DNA of 64,000 bases, from positions 62,001 through 126,000 of the forward strand of contig NZ_QEPO01000003.1 of assembly GCF_003252725.1 (NCBI RefSeq), written 5' to 3'. The stretch's first letter is position 1; every line of letters begins with the position of its first letter. Source of the stretch: Haemophilus parainfluenzae (GTDB lineage Bacteria; Pseudomonadota; Gammaproteobacteria; Enterobacterales; Pasteurellaceae). The translations under genes and the position numbers were made by a program. This document shows, piece after piece, positions 1-9,067 of this stretch. The notes below the pieces were generated by a model. The model had not been told where the DNA came from, made no database searches, and saw only the letters and a list, made by a program, of their open reading frames with translations.

Positions 1-121
1 GGTGAGAAATTTCCCCGTTTTCACCATTGAGTTGTAGCAAACGGCAAGAAGAGCGATCTTCTTTAGGATAACGAGCAATCAGCTCATCGGGTAAGTCAAA
101 ATGAAAGTCAGAAACACGCAT
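1..121 (-). CDS. queA: S-adenosylmethionine:tRNA ribosyltransferase-isomerase, N-terminal fragment (cut by window edge)
   Basis: The reverse strand from the ATG at 119-121 reads [16 protein letters not shown] and continues with [15 protein letters not shown], closely matching the start of QueA from gammaproteobacteria as I remember it. QueA transfers the ribosyl part of SAM to 7-aminomethyl-7-deazaguanine in tRNA to make epoxyqueuosine. Only about 40 residues lie inside the window; the rest is beyond the left edge, so no catalytic region can be judged. The identification rests on N-terminal similarity alone. Confidence 0.88.
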   Translation of the reverse strand, partial: MRVSDFHFDLPDELIARYPKEDRSSCRLLQLNGENGEISH

Positions 122-184
122 AATTGTAAATAATGAAAGCTAAAAATGGGGCATAGTCTAGAGCTATTCGGAGGAAAGAACAAG

Positions 185-215
185 AAAAAAAGCCCTTTCA
201 AAAAGGTGAAAGGGC
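185..215 (-). terminator. Rho-independent terminator downstream of trhP
   Basis: A 9-bp stem (192-200 with 207-215, GC-rich at its base) closes a 6-nt loop and is followed on the minus strand by a run of seven U residues (185-191). It lies about 100 nt past the trhP stop codon and before queA. Confidence 0.85.
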
Positions 216-314
216 AAAATATTTGGAGTCATACTATGAGTTGTTGAATTAACAAATCAGGTATGGGATGTATTATAGTACATTCTTTAACAAATGCAAC
301 AATTTTTTAACAAA

Positions 315-1694
315 TTAATTATGTGGATTGCGTGTGTTGGTGTTGACCAAGTTACGCATTAGCAACGCATAATCAAGTTGGATATCTTGTGGCACATCTA
401 AAAAGACAAAGTGGCCATCGCCAAGTGCGGCTTCCACATTTTCGTTTTTTCGATTGAGCATTTTTTCAATTTTAAAGACGATGTTGCCTTGTGGGGTCAT
501 CATTTCCACTTCATCACCAAGCAAGAATTTATTTTTTACTGCCACTTCAGCCATACCTTGCTCATTACGTTTACCGGTAAATTCACCGACAAATTGTTGG
601 CGTTCAGAGATAGAGTAGCCATATTCGTAATTTTGGTATTCATCGTGCGTATGGCGACGTAAGAACCCTTCGGTATAACCACGATGAGCAAGGGATTCCA
701 ACGTATCCATTAAGCTTTCATCAAATGGTTTGCCTGCTGCTGCGTCATCAATGGCTTTGCGGTAAACTTGTGCGGTTCTTGCGCAGTAATAGAATGATTT
801 AGTGCGGCCTTCGATTTTTAAAGAATGCACACCAAGTGCGGTCAATTTTTCTACGTGCTGTACGGCACGCAGATCTTTTGAGTTCATAAAGTAAGTGCCG
901 TGCTCATCTTCAAACGCCGTCATTTGTTCATCTGGCTTTTGTGATTCGGTGTAAAGGAAGACTTTATCCGTTACTGCACCTTCGCCTAAAGTTGGTGCCA
1001 CATTTTTCACTTCGATTTGTTGAGCGGGATCGATTTTAGGCACGATGTTGCCTACTTCATCCGTAGTGCCTTCTTCCATTTTGTATTCCCAACGACAAGC
1101 ATTCGTGCAAGTGCCTTGGTTTGGGTCGCGTTTGTTGATATAGCCAGAAAGTAAGCAACGGCCAGAATACGCCATACACAACGCACCATGTACGAAAATT
1201 TCGAGTTCGATATCGGGCACGTGTTGGCGAATTTCAGCGATCTCTTCAATGGATAATTCGCGCGATAAAATCACACGCGTTAACCCCATTTGTTTCCAGA
1301 ATTTTACCGTTGCCCAGTTTACGGCATTTGCTTGTACAGAAAGGTGAATATCAATATCCGGGAAGTTTTCACGCACCAACATGATTAAGCCTGGGTCAGA
1401 CATAATTAAGGCATCAGGGCCCATGTCGATGACAGGTTGTAAATCTTTAATAAAGGTTTTGAGTTTGGAGTTATGCGGCGCAATGTTCACTACTACATAG
1501 AATTTTTTGCCAAGCGCATGGGCTTCATCGATCCCGATTTTTAAATTGGCATGATTAAATTCATTGTTGCGTACACGTAAGCTGTAACGTGGTTGGCCTG
1601 CATAAACGGCATCTGCGCCATACGCGAAGGCGTAGCGCATATTTTTGAGGGAGCCCGCAGGGGAGAGTAATTCAGGTTTAAATGGGGTTGTCAT
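315..1694 (-). CDS. trhP: tRNA 5-hydroxyuridine synthesis protein TrhP (U32 peptidase-like, YegQ)
   Basis: This 459-residue protein belongs to the U32 'peptidase' family. The family signature is visible around residues 167-181 (FVHGALCMAYSGRC), and four cysteines (C173, C180, C196, C200) form the cluster expected to hold an iron-sulfur centre. The N-terminal ELLSPAGSL and GADAVYAG motifs are also typical. In E. coli the orthologue YegQ/TrhP makes 5-hydroxyuridine at tRNA position 34 using prephenate-derived chemistry; that role is inferred by family. The length matches YegQ. It is monocistronic, with a strong terminator downstream. The upstream leader contains a small hairpin (1725-1741) of unknown meaning. 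Confidence 0.87.
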   Translation of the reverse strand: MTTPFKPELLSPAGSLKNMRYAFAYGADAVYAGQPRYSLRVRNNEFNHANLKIGIDEAHALGKKFYVVVNIAPHNSKLKTFIKDLQPVIDMGPDALIMSDPGLIMLVRENFPDIDIHLSVQANAVNWATVKFWKQMGLTRVILSRELSIEEIAEIRQHVPDIELEIFVHGALCMAYSGRCLLSGYINKRDPNQGTCTNACRWEYKMEEGTTDEVGNIVPKIDPAQQIEVKNVAPTLGEGAVTDKVFLYTESQKPDEQMTAFEDEHGTYFMNSKDLRAVQHVEKLTALGVHSLKIEGRTKSFYYCARTAQVYRKAIDDAAAGKPFDESLMDTLESLAHRGYTEGFLRRHTHDEYQNYEYGYSISERQQFVGEFTGKRNEQGMAEVAVKNKFLLGDEVEMMTPQGNIVFKIEKMLNRKNENVEAALGDGHFVFLDVPQDIQLDYALLMRNLVNTNTRNPHN

Positions 1695-1825
1695 AATATT
1701 CTCTTGTCTGATTTCAGGTCAGTAGCTTGCTTTTGGCAAGCCGTATTAAAGGCCTGTATTTTAGGCGGATTTAGGGATTTGTAAAGTAAAAGTGCGGTTG
1801 GTTTTGGGATTGTTTTTAAGGCGAG

Positions 1826-1855
1826 AAATAAAAAGGCGAACTATTCGTTCGCCTT
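1826..1855 (-). terminator. Terminator of the purine permease gene
   Basis: A 9-bp stem (1833-1841 with 1847-1855) and 5-nt loop are followed on the minus strand by a U-rich tract (1826-1834). It starts 16 nt past the permease stop codon. Confidence 0.8.
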
Positions 1856-1871
1856 ATCATGATGCATTTAA

Positions 1872-3188
1872 TTAAATCGCCCAGCCGCCAGCATAGAATG
1901 CGACAAGCACAACAGCGATGATAATTGTGCCGATGTTGAGTTTTTTCACATCGCCACTCACGATACGGCCGATAACTAATACCGCAAAGCCAAGCATGAT
2001 GCCGGTTACGATGTTTGCTGTTAACACGATGAATACCGCACAAACTAAGCCGCTCATTGCGCCCACGAAATCATCGAAGTCTAATTTGCTTACATTGCTT
2101 AGCATTAATAAGCCCACATACATTAACGCCGGCGCAGTTGCGTAACCTGGCACTAAGAATGCAAGTGGTTGGAAGAATAACATTAATAAGAATAATACGC
2201 CGACCACGATAGCGGTGATACCCGTTTTACCGCCTGCGGCTGTCCCTGCTGCTGATTCGATATAAACAGCGGCTGGTGCAGTACCAAATAAGCCTGAGAA
2301 TAAGCTACTTACAGAGTCAGAGGTTAAGGCTTTGCCACCGTTGATGATTTGTCCGTCTTTATCTAATAAGTCAGCTTGTCCTGCAACGGCACGAATAGTA
2401 CCTGTTGCGTCAAATACGGCAGTCATCACTAAAGCAAACACAATCGGTAAAATGGCTGGTTGTAATGCGCCTTGTAAATCTAATTGTAAGAAAAGTGAGT
2501 TTTCACCAAAGGTTGGCATTTTGAAGATTTGGCCATTGAATGTTACGTTTGGATCGAAGATTAAACCTACGATAGTAATCGCGATGATGACCCATAAAAT
2601 CCCACCTTTCACTTTCATTTTTTCTAAGCCGATAATGAATGCAAGGCCAATTAAAGACATCATCACAGGGAATGAAGTGAAATCACCTAATTTAACCGGT
2701 AAACCCGCTTGGTTGCCGACCACTAAGCCTACGCCATTTGCGGCGATTAAAAGTAAGAATAAGCCGATCCCGATCCCTGCACCGTGCGCAATGCTTGATG
2801 GCAGGTTACGTAAAATCCATGAACGAATACCTGTTGCAGAAATTAAGGTGAACACCAAACCCATGAGGAATACGGCACCTAATGCCACAGGAATAGAAAC
2901 ATGTTGACCAATCACTAAGCTAAATGCGGTGAAAGCAGTTAATGAAATCGCACAGCCGATCGCCATTGGCGCATTTGCCCAAAAGCCGATTAAAATCGAT
3001 CCAAGACCCGCGACTAAACAGGTTGCGATAAAGACAGATTCAGCCGGAAAGCCTGCATCACCAAGCATTTTAGGCACAACAATCACGGAATACACCATGG
3101 CTAAGAAGGTGGTTAAACCCGCGATGATTTCTTGACGAACCGTTGAACCGCGTTTGCTGAGTTCAAAGGTTTTTTCTAAACTTGACAT
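1872..3188 (-). CDS. NCS2/AzgA-family purine (adenine/hypoxanthine-type) permease
   Basis: A polytopic membrane protein of 438 residues from the chosen start. The N-terminus ([14 protein letters not shown], then [11 protein letters not shown]) and the [13 protein letters not shown] motif are characteristic of the AzgA branch of nucleobase:cation symporters, which import adenine, guanine or hypoxanthine with protons. The exact substrate cannot be read from sequence. An upstream ATG at 3212 exists, but the start at 3188 has an AGGGGA ribosome-binding site 7-8 nt before it and matches the family N-terminus. A PurR-like operator (3247-3262) lies 59 nt upstream, which fits purine control. The divergent neighbour is ppa, as I recall for H. 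influenzae HI0124/HI0125. Confidence 0.85.
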   Translation of the reverse strand: MSSLEKTFELSKRGSTVRQEIIAGLTTFLAMVYSVIVVPKMLGDAGFPAESVFIATCLVAGLGSILIGFWANAPMAIGCAISLTAFTAFSLVIGQHVSIPVALGAVFLMGLVFTLISATGIRSWILRNLPSSIAHGAGIGIGLFLLLIAANGVGLVVGNQAGLPVKLGDFTSFPVMMSLIGLAFIIGLEKMKVKGGILWVIIAITIVGLIFDPNVTFNGQIFKMPTFGENSLFLQLDLQGALQPAILPIVFALVMTAVFDATGTIRAVAGQADLLDKDGQIINGGKALTSDSVSSLFSGLFGTAPAAVYIESAAGTAAGGKTGITAIVVGVLFLLMLFFQPLAFLVPGYATAPALMYVGLLMLSNVSKLDFDDFVGAMSGLVCAVFIVLTANIVTGIMLGFAVLVIGRIVSGDVKKLNIGTIIIAVVLVAFYAGGWAI

Positions 3189-3246
3189 AAAGTCCCCTAG
3201 GTTAATAATCAAAAAAAGACGTGCTATTTTATAGCAAATTATTTAA

Positions 3247-3262
3247 ATGTAAACGTTTGCGC
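3247..3262 (-). promoter_or_regulatory. PurR-like operator
   Basis: The 16-mer ATGTAAACGTTTGCGC matches the PurR box (reverse form ACGAAAACGTTTGCGT) at 13 of 16 positions, including the central AAACGTTTGCG. It sits 59-74 nt before the purine permease start codon. Regulation by PurR is inferred from this match and from the gene's role. Confidence 0.55.
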
Positions 3263-3343
3263 AATCGTTTTTTTGTCAGGCTGGCGGGGAAGTGCGGTCA
3301 GTTTTGAGGATGTTTTTTGCATATTTTTTTATCGACTAAAAAC

Positions 3344-3352
3344 TGCTATACT
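3344..3352 (+). promoter_or_regulatory. Extended -10 promoter of ppa
   Basis: TGCTATACT is a good extended -10 element. It implies transcription starting near 3359, about 30 nt before the ppa start. No good -35 is visible, as expected for extended -10 promoters. Confidence 0.5.
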
Positions 3353-3388
3353 CTGAAAGTTTTTAACGTAATCAAAAAAGGAAAAACA

Positions 3389-3919
3389 ATGGCTGATTTT
3401 AATCAAATTTTAACGCCAGGCGATGTAGATGCCGGCATTATCAATGTGGTAAATGAAATTCCAGAAGGGAGCTGCCACAAAATCGAATGGAACCGCAAAG
3501 TTGCAGCGTTCCAATTAGACCGTGTTGAGCCAGCGATCTTCGCAAAACCAACTAACTATGGTTTCATTCCACAAACTTTAGACGAAGATGGCGATGAGTT
3601 AGATGTTTTATTATTAACTCGCCAACCACTTGCGACAGGTGTATTCCTTGAAGCAAAAGTAATCGGTGTGATGAAATTCGTTGATGATGGCGAAGTGGAC
3701 GATAAAATCGTTTGTGTGCCAGCAGATGACCGCGATACCGGCAATGCATACAACAGCCTTGCCGATGTGCCAGCCCAATTAATCAAACAAATTGAATTCC
3801 ACTTCAACAACTACAAAGCATTGAAAAAACCAGGTTCAACGAAAGTGACTCACTGGGGCGATGTAGAAGAAGCGAAAGAAGTGATTCGTGAATCAATCAA
3901 ACGTTGGAATGAACGTTAA
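3389..3919 (+). CDS. ppa: Inorganic pyrophosphatase (family I)
   Basis: A soluble 176-residue enzyme that hydrolyses pyrophosphate to phosphate and pulls biosynthetic reactions forward. The family I pattern is clear: EIPEGSCHKIEWNRK near the N-terminus, YGFIPQTLDEDGDELDVLLL carrying the metal-binding aspartates, and a C-terminal KVTHWGDVEEA. The start at 3389 follows an AAAAGGAA ribosome-binding site; the frame is open further upstream but that part is not family-like. Length equals the usual bacterial hexameric enzyme. Single-gene unit between a divergent permease and a strong terminator. Confidence 0.96.
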   Translation: MADFNQILTPGDVDAGIINVVNEIPEGSCHKIEWNRKVAAFQLDRVEPAIFAKPTNYGFIPQTLDEDGDELDVLLLTRQPLATGVFLEAKVIGVMKFVDDGEVDDKIVCVPADDRDTGNAYNSLADVPAQLIKQIEFHFNNYKALKKPGSTKVTHWGDVEEAKEVIRESIKRWNER

Positions 3920-3940
3920 TTTTTCATGTTAGTAAATTTA

Positions 3941-3970
3941 AAAGGCATCAGATTGATGCCTTTTGTTTTT
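3941..3970 (+). terminator. Terminator of ppa
   Basis: A perfect 10-bp stem (3941-3950 with 3954-3963), 3-nt loop and a following T-rich tract (3961-3970), 21 nt past the ppa stop. Confidence 0.88.
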
Positions 3971-4192
3971 ATAGATGAGTAAAAATACTATTAAAATGGA
4001 CTAAATACACTCCTAGGAACAGGATGTTTTGACCTTATTCGTAATAAGATTGAAAAAGTAAAATATGGGTGTTATATGACAAGATTTTTGATAAAGTAAG
4101 GTTGGGGTGTAGATTTAAAATGTTTAATGTTTTTATTCATGCTTGAAACTTTGGCTATACACTATGCTCTAGCTTTTTAAGAGGGAATCTAT

Positions 4193-4438
4193 ATGCTAAG
4201 TAGATTAATAGAGTTTTTAGTTTATTTTATAGGTTATTCTCTATTCGTATTTATATTTGGTTTTATTGGTATATCTTTTCTTATTATATTATTCAAATTT
4301 ATTGTAAGTTTTGGAAATATATCTATGAAAGATGTTACTAATGTATTGTCATTTAACTTATATGGTTTTTCTAGATTATCGCCATTAATAGTATTATCAA
4401 TTCTTATATCTAAAAAACTAAGAGGTAGAAACGTATAG
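4193..4438 (+). CDS. Small hydrophobic membrane protein of unknown function (orphan)
   Basis: An 81-residue ORF with a plausible GAGGGA ribosome-binding site 6 nt before its ATG. Residues about 7-36 are almost wholly hydrophobic (long enough for one long or two short membrane spans) and residues about 60-75 form another hydrophobic stretch ending in a basic KKLRGR tail. I do not recognise the family. It is far more AT-rich than its neighbours, uses many ATA/TTA codons, and lies alone between ppa and the autotransporter with AT-rich flanks lacking uptake signals. That fits a recently acquired gene or the remnant of one. Small immunity or toxin-like membrane proteins can look like this, but nothing here proves it. 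Confidence 0.45.
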   Translation: MLSRLIEFLVYFIGYSLFVFIFGFIGISFLIILFKFIVSFGNISMKDVTNVLSFNLYGFSRLSPLIVLSILISKKLRGRNV

Positions 4439-4525
4439 AAAGTGTTTAATTTTTGGTGTTAAATTCTTAGAAGTTTGTGGTCTGTTTGATATTTAAACAG
4501 GCTACAATTTAAAATACAGAAGAAC

Positions 4526-4581
4526 AAAGTGCGATCAATTTTCAAAGAGTTTTAAAACTTCTTAAAAATTGACCGCACTTT
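4526..4581 (-). terminator. Uptake-signal inverted pair, probable terminator of the autotransporter gene
   Basis: An exact uptake signal (accgcactt, 4572-4580) with flanking bases pairs with a one-mismatch copy (4527-4535) to give a long imperfect hairpin with a loop of about 20 nt, just after the autotransporter stop codon. The trailing U tract on the minus strand is weak. Confidence 0.5.
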
Positions 4582-4598
4582 TGCATCATTAGATATCG

Positions 4599-7500
4599 TT
4601 AAAACGAGAAACGTAATTCCGCATTCACATTATTCGCTTTGGTATCGTGGTTATAAGCACCTTGATAGCCGATTTTTACACTCAATACTGGTGTAAATTG
4701 CGCTTGTAATGCCACACCTGTCGTGACGACATTTTTCAATTCTTTACCATAAAGATTTGCTACACCTTGATTATTGATCACCAAGCTGCCTTCCGCCGCT
4801 CTATCTTTGTGGAAGCGATGATACGCCACATCACCTAATAGATTTAATTGAACGCCACCGATTGCAAATGGAATGGATGGACGTAAACCTACAGAGGTGA
4901 CGATTAAATCACGATTGTTGTCTTTTAACTGGACTTCGCCTTTTGTCACGTCTTTGTTTTTGATATGCATATAGCTTACGCCGGCATAAGGTTCAATCGC
5001 AAAATGTTCGCCTTTTAAGCCAGTGTAGGCAAGCTCAGCAAAGACATTTTGTGTTTGGCTATGGCTTTTCACACCTTGTGCAAATTCAGCACGTTGTTCG
5101 TGTTTACCCCAACTTTGAATAAAACCAATTTTCGGTGTTAATACGTTGAAACGATGTTCTGCCGTTAAACCTAAATGCACAGCACGATCTTTCGAAGTGC
5201 GGTCAATTTTGTGGATGTTTTGTGTTGAACCAACAAATACACCTACATGTTTGTTTGTATCAATGGTTGCATCAATACCCACAAGTTGATTGTACGCATG
5301 GCTGCTTAAACTATCCGTGCTGAAGTGGGTGAAGGTGCCACTTGTCCAAATTTGTGTACCTGCATTAAGTTGAGCTCTTACTGCCCCCGGTTGGGCAAGT
5401 TGCTGACGAAGCAATAAGCCATTTAACACGTTGTGTTGTTGGGCGGCGAGATCTTCATCATAGCTTAAACGAGCAAAGGCTTGGCGAGCATTCTCTTTTG
5501 TTCCCCAAATGAGGTTTTGATATGCCGGGCTGTTTGTTGCTGCATCTAATGCATTGGCGATAGCTACTTCATTTTCAGTGGTTGCTGCAGATGAAAGGGC
5601 TTTTTTCTGAACGGTTACTTTCAGCGTATTTGCATTACTTTCATTTTTAACGGCAAAGAAATCATAAGTGCGAGGTGTTTCAACTACCGCATTTTCAGCT
5701 CCCACAAATGAGCCAGTACCCTGCACTGACACCGCTTTTTGTGGATTTTGTTGTAATTGAGGCAGAATTTCTTCGTCAAATTTATTTGGTACTAAAATAG
5801 AACCGTCAGCAAAGGTTGCATTGACGTTAGCAATACCATTATTCAGTAAGAAACGACCACCTTTTTCTACCGCAGCAGTGACTGTTTTCGCCGTGCTGGT
5901 TAAGGTTTCGGTAACAAATCCATTCTCACTAGGTTTAGTTACTTCCGCTTTCGGTAATACTTCCAATGTTGCACCTTGTTTTACGATGACTTGTTGTGCT
6001 GAACCAAGGGATTGATTTAACCCTGAAAGCTGACCTTCATTTACAGTAATTGCACCTGTGAAGCTGTTATTACCAGTGAGGGTTAAGGTGCCAGCTCCAT
6101 TTTTAGTTAAGGCACCAACATAGCTTTGTGCGGCACGTTCATTACGAGCCACTTCACGCGCTAAACCTACTTGATATTCAGCTTTTTCTTCTGCTGTCGC
6201 GCCCGCACGATTTTGTATCAACGCTTGTAATTCAGCTTTGCGTGTTGTCCAAGTTGCCGCTTCAGCTTGATCTTCGACTTGACGTGCTTTGATGGCTTTA
6301 TCGCTAATATCATTTGACCAAACATCATTTTGATTGAGGTTGATTTTCATGTTTCCTAAGAATTGACCAGGGCCAAACATCGCTTTGCCAAGATCTAAAA
6401 TCCCCCAACCCCAAACATTACTTGGTACACCTTGTTCGGTTTCCCATCGTTCTAATGGTTTACCTTCAAGCCCTTTACGAAGCGTGGTTTGTCTTGCCGT
6501 AGTGAGCATAACATCGCGAGCTTGATCGGTTGTCATATATGGATAGCGAGAAAAGATGACACCTAATGCACCACTTACGTGTGGGGCAGCCATTGAAGTA
6601 CCACCAGCTGATTTGTAAATAGGCTCACCATAAGTGTTGTTGTCTTGTAATTGAATGTAGGAGGAATAGATGTTGGCAGATGGCGCCGCAATCGTCCACC
6701 ATTTTGAATGGCCGGCTAGGTTAAATTCTTGAATATCTGCACCTGCTTTTTCATCACTCACATCATTATTCGAATCATTAGGATAGCCTTCACCACCGAC
6801 TTGCCCCGTGACGTTTACCCAGTATTTTTCTGCATCAGGTCTGAAATAAGGCAACATCGCACGCGTAAAGGATTCCGCCATCATACTGCGGTTACCCGCT
6901 GTAAAGACTTGAATCACTTGTTTATTTTTTGCCACTTCATAAGCCGCATCAACAAAGTTTTTTTCACCACTCGTGACAAATTGATAATAAGCTTTTTCAG
7001 CCTCGCCTAAGTTACTTAAATAAATATGTGCCGCAGGACTAGATATTGGCTCAGGTGCTTTTGGTACATCATAATATTGCACGCCATATTCAGGCACATC
7101 ACGCCAATCATATTTTGGTTTATAGCCTAAGGCACCGGCAAAGGATGAATTGACACGACGGTTTGAACCCCAACTGTTATTAATTACTTTGGCACCGGCA
7201 TCTGCTAGTGCAGAGTAGCCTTGTAAGAAGAAATCATAGTCTTGGTTTGGACCATAGGTCATGTTGTCGTTACCACCAGTATTGGCAGAATAGAGGTTAG
7301 CGCCGAAAGCCACACCGTGCATTTCATTGCCGTCACGGCTTGCCGCCATTGTTCCGCCAACGTGCGTACCGTGTGCATCATTGGTATATTTATGCCATGC
7401 ACCGTCAATATTGAAGGCTTCACCTTTAGTGAAGATGCCATTATCTGTTTTATCAAAATTGCGTTTGCCGTTTTTTACTGGTTCATTTTTATTAATTGGA

Positions 7501-7832
7501 CCATTTCCCACAGATGCATCGGGATAACGCATGCCATCTTTACTATAAGTCCCTTCCGTTTTTACAACGTGGATTCGACCGTCTTGAAATTCAGGGTGGT
7601 TTAATAGCACACCTGAATCCATCACGCCGATTTTTACGCCTGAACCATTAAAGCCAAGAGCATAAGCCGTGGAGGCATTCATTGAGGTTAAGCCCCAGTC
7701 TTTGAGGTATTCAGTGCTTTCCCAACTTTTTGTATTACCGGCTTGGCCTTGTTCAGAATAAGCTGCTGCATTAGCAGCATACCAACCAACAAGTAGTGCG
7801 AGTGCGGTTTTTTGAAGTGTTTGAGGTTTCAT
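4599..7832 (-). CDS. Subtilisin-like (S8) autotransporter serine protease
   Basis: A 1077-residue type Va autotransporter. Residues 1-24 form a Sec signal peptide ending NAAA; there is no lipobox. Residues about 45-490 are an S8 subtilase with the full triad: Asp72 in VMDSGV, His154 in AHGTHVGG and Ser413 in GGTSMAAPHVSG, plus the oxyanion Asn313 in TAGN. A passenger-linker region follows with an autotransporter-associated repeat (GAGTLTLTGNNSFTGA, about 577-592). Roughly the last 270 residues form the beta-barrel, ending in the aromatic AELRFSF expected for BAM recognition. Overall this resembles NalP, SphB1 and Pasteurellaceae Ssa1, which cleave surface proteins. Substrate unknown. An uptake signal lies inside the barrel region (5195-5203). 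The start at 7832 follows AAAGGAAGACAAT. Confidence 0.9.
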   Translation of the reverse strand: MKPQTLQKTALALLVGWYAANAAAYSEQGQAGNTKSWESTEYLKDWGLTSMNASTAYALGFNGSGVKIGVMDSGVLLNHPEFQDGRIHVVKTEGTYSKDGMRYPDASVGNGPINKNEPVKNGKRNFDKTDNGIFTKGEAFNIDGAWHKYTNDAHGTHVGGTMAASRDGNEMHGVAFGANLYSANTGGNDNMTYGPNQDYDFFLQGYSALADAGAKVINNSWGSNRRVNSSFAGALGYKPKYDWRDVPEYGVQYYDVPKAPEPISSPAAHIYLSNLGEAEKAYYQFVTSGEKNFVDAAYEVAKNKQVIQVFTAGNRSMMAESFTRAMLPYFRPDAEKYWVNVTGQVGGEGYPNDSNNDVSDEKAGADIQEFNLAGHSKWWTIAAPSANIYSSYIQLQDNNTYGEPIYKSAGGTSMAAPHVSGALGVIFSRYPYMTTDQARDVMLTTARQTTLRKGLEGKPLERWETEQGVPSNVWGWGILDLGKAMFGPGQFLGNMKINLNQNDVWSNDISDKAIKARQVEDQAEAATWTTRKAELQALIQNRAGATAEEKAEYQVGLAREVARNERAAQSYVGALTKNGAGTLTLTGNNSFTGAITVNEGQLSGLNQSLGSAQQVIVKQGATLEVLPKAEVTKPSENGFVTETLTSTAKTVTAAVEKGGRFLLNNGIANVNATFADGSILVPNKFDEEILPQLQQNPQKAVSVQGTGSFVGAENAVVETPRTYDFFAVKNESNANTLKVTVQKKALSSAATTENEVAIANALDAATNSPAYQNLIWGTKENARQAFARLSYDEDLAAQQHNVLNGLLLRQQLAQPGAVRAQLNAGTQIWTSGTFTHFSTDSLSSHAYNQLVGIDATIDTNKHVGVFVGSTQNIHKIDRTSKDRAVHLGLTAEHRFNVLTPKIGFIQSWGKHEQRAEFAQGVKSHSQTQNVFAELAYTGLKGEHFAIEPYAGVSYMHIKNKDVTKGEVQLKDNNRDLIVTSVGLRPSIPFAIGGVQLNLLGDVAYHRFHKDRAAEGSLVINNQGVANLYGKELKNVVTTGVALQAQFTPVLSVKIGYQGAYNHDTKANNVNAELRFSF

Positions 7833-7867
7833 ATTGTCTTCCTTTATCTTTTTGATTTTAGGAGACT

Positions 7868-7896
7868 ATTATTCGCCTCATTGCGAAGCGCTTCAA
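7868..7896 (-). promoter_or_regulatory. Putative sigma-70 promoter of the autotransporter gene
   Basis: On the minus strand TTGAAG (7891-7896) is followed after 17 nt by AATAAT (7868-7873), placing the start near 7861. The CRP site centre would then lie about 80 bp upstream, an acceptable class I position. Confidence 0.4.
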
Positions 7897-7933
7897 TGAC
7901 TCAAATCAAAATTCCAGAGAAAAATGTTTATTC

Positions 7934-7949
7934 TGTGACAACGATCACA
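7934..7949. promoter_or_regulatory. Canonical CRP (cAMP receptor protein) binding site
   Basis: TGTGACAACGATCACA contains both perfect half-sites TGTGA and TCACA with the standard 6-bp spacer. It lies between the divergent autotransporter (start 7832) and galE (start 8038). Its centre (7941.5) is about 72 bp before the predicted galE start site and about 80 bp before the predicted autotransporter start site, so it could serve either or both. Confidence 0.75.
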
Positions 7950-8001
7950 CCAAAGTGCGGTCAAAAGAGGGGATAAATTTATGTATCGTAGAAATCAATG
8001 T

Positions 8002-8007
8002 TATAAT
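8002..8007 (+). promoter_or_regulatory. -10 element of the galE promoter
   Basis: A perfect TATAAT with no good -35 at the right spacing, which suggests dependence on an activator such as CRP bound at 7934-7949. The implied transcription start is near 8014. Confidence 0.5.
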
Positions 8008-8037
8008 TTGCGAACAAAAATGATTAAGGAGTAACTC

Positions 8038-9054
8038 ATGGCTATTTTAGTAACGGGTGGCGCAGGCTATATCGGTTCACACACTGTAGTAGAATTATTA
8101 AATGCAAATAAAGAAGTGGTGGTATTGGATAATTTATGCAATTCATCCCCAAAATCTTTGGAACGCGTAAAAGAAATCACGGGCAAAGACGTGAAATTTT
8201 ATGAGGGCGATATTTTAGATCGTGCTTTATTACAAAAAATCTTTGCTGAAAACAGTATTCAATCGGTCATCCATTTTGCGGGTTTAAAAGCCGTGGGTGA
8301 AAGTGTTCAAAAACCCGCTGAATACTATATGAATAACGTATCAGGCACGATTGTTTTGATTCAAGAAATGAAAAAAGCAGGCGTGTGGAACTTTGTATTT
8401 AGTTCATCTGCAACAGTTTATGGCGATCCTGAAATTATTCCTATTACAGAAGATTGCAAAGTGGGCGGCACAACCAACCCTTACGGTACATCTAAATACA
8501 TGGTGGAACAAATTCTGACAGATGTTGCGAAAGCTGAACCGCAATTTAGCATGACGATCTTACGTTATTTCAACCCAGTAGGCGCTCACGCAAGTGGCTT
8601 GATTGGTGAAGATCCAAACGGTATTCCAAATAACCTATTACCTTACATCAGCCAAGTTGCGATCGGTAAATTACCACAACTTTCGGTGTTTGGTAGCGAT
8701 TATGATACTCATGATGGCACAGGTGTACGTGATTATATCCATGTGGTGGATTTAGCGATTGGTCACTTAAAAGCATTAAATCGCCATGAAAATGACGCAG
8801 GTTTACACATTTATAACTTAGGTACAGGTACGGGGTATTCTGTGCTTGATATGGTGAAAGCGTTTGAACAAGCGAACAATATCGAAATTCCGTATCGTCT
8901 TGTGGCACGTCGTCCTGGTGATATTGCAACATGCTATTCCGATCCAAGCCTTGCAGCGAAAGAGTTAAATTGGACAGCAGAACGTGGTCTTGAGCAAATG
9001 ATGAAAGACACTTGGAATTGGCAAAAAAATAATCCGAAAGGATACAGAGATTAA
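8038..9054 (+). CDS. galE: UDP-glucose 4-epimerase
   Basis: A 338-residue extended short-chain dehydrogenase that interconverts UDP-glucose and UDP-galactose, supplying galactose for lipooligosaccharide and allowing galactose use. The NAD-binding GGAGYIGSH motif is at residues 7-15, and the catalytic set Ser124, Tyr149 and Lys153 (YGTSK) falls at the same numbers as in E. coli GalE. The length is also the same. An AAGGAG ribosome-binding site precedes the ATG. In H. influenzae, as I recall, galE sits near adk and an AmpG-like gene, as here, but next to phase-variable lic3A; here the other neighbour is the autotransporter. Confidence 0.96.
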   Translation: MAILVTGGAGYIGSHTVVELLNANKEVVVLDNLCNSSPKSLERVKEITGKDVKFYEGDILDRALLQKIFAENSIQSVIHFAGLKAVGESVQKPAEYYMNNVSGTIVLIQEMKKAGVWNFVFSSSATVYGDPEIIPITEDCKVGGTTNPYGTSKYMVEQILTDVAKAEPQFSMTILRYFNPVGAHASGLIGEDPNGIPNNLLPYISQVAIGKLPQLSVFGSDYDTHDGTGVRDYIHVVDLAIGHLKALNRHENDAGLHIYNLGTGTGYSVLDMVKAFEQANNIEIPYRLVARRPGDIATCYSDPSLAAKELNWTAERGLEQMMKDTWNWQKNNPKGYRD

Positions 9055-9067
9055 TCTCACTTTTGTT

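Noticed and set aside
2332-2907. 191-codon open frame on the plus strand
   Set aside because: Lies wholly antisense to the purine permease, has no ribosome-binding site and a composition expected from the complement of a hydrophobic gene.
4143-4168. Promoter for the orphan small ORF (TTGAAA and TATGCT)
   Set aside because: The spacing between the two elements is only 14 nt, too short for a convincing sigma-70 promoter.
4599-8037. Phase-variable tetranucleotide tract near galE and the autotransporter
   Set aside because: No run of tandem tetranucleotides is present in the genes or the intergenic region.
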